Origin: Caldifarciminota bacterium UBA3073
GTDB lineage: Bacteria; Hydrothermota; UBA3073
Length of the DNA stretch: 8,019 nucleotides
Assembly (NCBI GenBank): GCA_002366725.1
Contig: DFBT01000071.1
Location: 1-8,019 of the forward strand
Reading direction: 5' to 3'
Made by a program: the position numbers and the translations under genes. A model generated the notes under the pieces. That model saw only the letters and a program-made list of their open reading frames with translations. It searched no databases and was not told the origin of the DNA. Positions 6,133 to 8,019 of the stretch are shown piece after piece. The first letter of the stretch is position 1. The number at the start of each line of letters is the position of its first letter.

Positions 6133-7627
6133 ACCGTATCAACACGACCTTCTTTGTGATTTTGCTTCCACCTTCAATTTCCAACCTACAGAAATAGACC
6201 CCACCCGGCAATTCCCTACCTGAGTCATCTCTACCATCCCAGATTATTTCGTGAGGAGGGATGAGCGATGAGTGAAGAGTGAATGTGCGGATGAGACGAC
6301 CGGACAAATCATAGATTTTCAGGGTAATCGGTTGGTCACTGTCAACTGATAACCGATAACTGATAACTGTCTTCTTGAAGAGGGGATTCGGATAGATATT
6401 CAATTCGTATCCTCCATGAATTGCCGTGTTTTCTTCAATCCCGAACTGGGGTTCCAAATAGAAATCTTCCATCCCCGGTTCCATAGCGGTGGGACTTACT
6501 CTTACATCTTGACCAATATAACCCTCTTTTTCAGCATACAAATGGTAATTCGAGGGCAGAAGGCTGTCAATGAGATAGAAACCAAACGAATCTGAATAAA
6601 CAGTCCGCTCGATAAAGAAGTGCCCACCATATGAAAAATTGGTGCAGTGATACTCAAGACAAGATAAGCAAGCTCTAATCTGGGTTTGCGGCAGAGGTTG
6701 ACTATCTACATCAAAAACATATCCCGAAATTACCGTCCCGGGATAGTCATCGTTCGGAAATCCAAAAGTGGGAACAGTACTGATATACCAATCAGTAAAT
6801 GTAACTGTTACGATGTCAAGGTAATAATATATTGTTCCAGACTCCTCAAACAGGGATGTGCTCATACTGCAGGGGGGTGCGGGTACCCTTTGCGGATAGC
6901 TTAGTCCTCCCACACTTCTATCATATTGATCAAATACTCCGATGACATCGTTTGTATCTCCCAGTATGAAAATACCAGAGGTATTTGCGGTGTCTATTAT
7001 GATTAAACCATTTTCTTGAGTTACAACATCAGAATCGATATATGCCGTTCCTGCTTGAGTTACTACATACCATCCCATCAGGGGTTGACCGCCAACAAGC
7101 TTAAGTTCAATTCGTTGAAGAGAATTCGGGAGTGTTTGGAACTCGTTAATTTTTATCCGGATGGGGATATCGTCGTTTGAGTATCCAAAAGTCGGAGTGG
7201 GGTCAATATACCAGATAAATAGTTCGTTTTCGTCTCTGGAAGCACTTGCACCCGGAGGGGGGGCGGGAACATAATAATAGGGGTATTGTATCGTTTCTAT
7301 CTCTCCCCAATAGTCGCTACCAACAACGATGATGTCTTCATCATCGTTCAAGGTAAAAAAACCGGAGGTGTTTGACGCATCTATTACCACATAATTCGAG
7401 TCGTTGAGTATAATAGAAGTATCAACATACACTATACCCTCATATGTTTCTATCCACCACCCCTCTATATCCTCCGCCTCCATAAATTCATCCGTGATCC
7501 AGTGGAGTTCAATCCTTTCCAGGGAATCAGGCGCCGTTTGAAACTCGTTAACAATTGAAACCCAAATTGGGTCAGAAAAGCAGACTTGAGCGCCCAGAAA
7601 GAATATACTGAATAACAATCTTTTCAT
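6131..7627 (-). CDS. Secreted protein with two lamin-tail-like repeats and C-terminal T9SS/FlgD-like domain
   Basis: This 498-residue protein starts with a signal peptide (about 1-18; positive MKR, hydrophobic core, likely cut after CFS). Two related units follow, at about 26-153 and 160-294. Each runs from NEFQT.P.SL.RIEL through a GW turn, a (D/N)TSG strand and VPAPP to PTFG..NDD, which resembles the lamin tail domain. A beta-sandwich like the carboxypeptidase regulatory domain lies at about 298-393, with three close cysteines (320, 323, 328). From 408 comes LNIYPNP, then LKIYDLSGRLIRTF, WDGRDDSGRELPGGVYF and KKVVLIR, typical of T9SS type A or FlgD-Ig-like C termini. Such proteins are exported and often surface-attached; the specific role is unknown. 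The domain calls are pattern matches by eye. The coding region contains tandem heptamers and C homopolymers. The gene lies 92 bases downstream of the membrane-protein gene on the same strand. Confidence 0.8.
   Translation of the reverse strand: MKRLLFSIFFLGAQVCFSDPIWVSIVNEFQTAPDSLERIELHWITDEFMEAEDIEGWWIETYEGIVYVDTSIILNDSNYVVIDASNTSGFFTLNDDEDIIVVGSDYWGEIETIQYPYYYVPAPPPGASASRDENELFIWYIDPTPTFGYSNDDIPIRIKINEFQTLPNSLQRIELKLVGGQPLMGWYVVTQAGTAYIDSDVVTQENGLIIIDTANTSGIFILGDTNDVIGVFDQYDRSVGGLSYPQRVPAPPCSMSTSLFEESGTIYYYLDIVTVTFTDWYISTVPTFGFPNDDYPGTVISGYVFDVDSQPLPQTQIRACLSCLEYHCTNFSYGGHFFIERTVYSDSFGFYLIDSLLPSNYHLYAEKEGYIGQDVRVSPTAMEPGMEDFYLEPQFGIEENTAIHGGYELNIYPNPLFKKTVISYRLSVDSDQPITLKIYDLSGRLIRTFTLHSSLIPPHEIIWDGRDDSGRELPGGVYFCRLEIEGGSKITKKVVLIR
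6260..6280. repeat. Second tandem heptamer (GATGAGC, GATGAGT, GAAGAGT) in the same domain
   Basis: Three consecutive seven-base units differ from one another by one or two bases, and a fourth, GAATGTG, is weaker. They encode residues 450-456 (TLHSSLI) of the secreted protein, in the loop between the IYDLSGRL strand and WDGRDD. Confidence 0.6.
6348..6368. repeat. Tandem heptamer GATAACY x3 inside the sorting-domain coding region
   Basis: GATAACC, GATAACT and GATAACT follow one another without gap (minus strand AGTTATC units). GGTCACT and GTCAACT precede in the same phase (6334-6347) and may be decayed copies. The repeats encode residues 420-427 (TVISYRLS) of the secreted protein without breaking the frame. 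Confidence 0.7.
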
Positions 7628-7633
7628 CTTGAG

Positions 7634-7639
7634 TCCTTA
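7634..7639 (-). promoter_or_regulatory. Ribosome binding site of the secreted-protein gene
   Basis: On the minus strand TAAGGA (7639-7634) lies six bases before the ATG at 7627. With the signal peptide beginning at that Met, it fixes the start. Confidence 0.65.
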
Positions 7640-7672
7640 TTTCTAAATCCTCGGAAAGAACTCCAATGTCTT

Positions 7673-7692
7673 ATTATACTATATACTATAAT
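7673..7692 (-). promoter_or_regulatory. AT-rich possible -10 region before the secreted-protein gene
   Basis: TATAAT (7678-7673, minus strand) lies 45 bases before the ATG, within a tandem repeat ATACTAT x2 (7676-7689, read on +). At 17-base spacing the -35 would be TTCGGT, a poor match, so this is only a candidate. The 92-base gap 7628-7719 otherwise holds only the RBS. Confidence 0.3.
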
Positions 7693-7719
7693 TTCACCGA
7701 AAAATATTATGTTTTTAAC

Positions 7720-8019
7720 TTAATGAAACGCTTCAATTGTGGCTCCCAAATAAAGCATACCAAGTGCAGCTGCGGGCAGAAACTCGTCCCTCTCTTGAAA
7801 ACAAAGGTATCCAAACCACGAACCCAGGGCGAGAATTGGTAGCCCCTTTATGGGTTCGTTGTTATAAAATTGGCCGCCCCCGGGTAATAAAAGGCACGAA
7901 AGAAATCTGAGTGAATTATCCACCCATCTGTATCTGGTTGCAAGCTCTGGTCTTGTCCACTCCTCCAAGTTTACCTGCACACGCCAGTTTTCTGTGGGAA
8001 AGTCGTAAATATCCGCATC
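7720..8019 (-). CDS. Small membrane protein, DUF5683-like C terminus (5' partial)
   Basis: The reading frame is open to the window edge, so the visible 99 residues are the C-terminal part; the in-frame GTG at 7980 is more likely an internal Val (WRVQVNLEEW). The segment LLLPGGGQFYNNEPIKG resembles the PG-GQ-YN-KG signature of DUF5683 and TM2-like small membrane proteins. It is followed by two hydrophobic stretches (LPILALGSWFGYLCF and LPAAALGMLYLGATIEAF). The protein probably sits in the inner membrane; function in this family is not established. It ends 92 bases before the secreted-protein gene in the same direction, so the two may share a transcript. The family assignment rests on the short motif only. 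Confidence 0.65.
   Translation of the reverse strand, partial: DADIYDFPTENWRVQVNLEEWTRPELATRYRWVDNSLRFLSCLLLPGGGQFYNNEPIKGLPILALGSWFGYLCFQERDEFLPAAALGMLYLGATIEAFH

Noticed and set aside
7574..7627. Lipoprotein signal (Cys16) in the secreted protein
   Set aside because: The sequence before the Cys is AQV, not a lipobox, and the C-terminal sorting-like domain suggests another export fate.

Overview
The window looks like chromosome of an anaerobic bacterium. Rho and RarA are bacterial housekeeping proteins, and the split-subunit pyruvate:ferredoxin oxidoreductase points to anaerobic, ferredoxin-based carbon metabolism. The exported protein on the right has lamin-tail-like repeats and a C-terminal FlgD-like/T9SS-type domain. 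Together with the DUF5683-like neighbour, this suggests the FCB group or a candidate phylum such as WOR-3, Cloacimonadota or Hydrothermae; the sequence alone does not decide. Arginine codons are often AGA/AGG and isoleucine often ATA, which is common in thermophiles but is only an impression here.

Left part (1-3550, + strand): the 3' most of porA (5' end off the window), then porB, then a nested inverted repeat. A 228-base gap holding a GC-rich hairpin leads to rho. Middle (3551-5023, + strand): a 156-base gap carries an inverted pair of CCAC..CACAAAG sequences, followed by rarA. rarA converges on a K+-dependent-type Na+/Ca2+ exchanger gene on the minus strand (5008-5952), and the two coding regions overlap by 16 bases. 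The exchanger has a consensus sigma-70 promoter placed so that its mRNA should begin at or next to the ATG.

Right part (5953-8019, minus strand): a 178-base gap contains a 9-base-period CAGAG array and an inverted repeat. It is followed by a 498-residue secreted protein and, at the edge, the C-terminal 99 residues of a small membrane protein.

The genes do not form one pathway. PorAB makes acetyl-CoA and reduced ferredoxin, Rho ends transcription, RarA tends stalled replication forks, the exchanger moves cations, and the last two belong to the cell envelope. I see no mobile element with a transposase, CRISPR array, tRNA or rRNA, and no clear new multi-gene system. The most unusual signals are small ones: the strong leaderless promoter, two sets of tandem heptamers inside the sorting-domain coding region, the period-9 and inverted intergenic repeats, and the duplicated lamin-tail-like units with C homopolymers at the same place.
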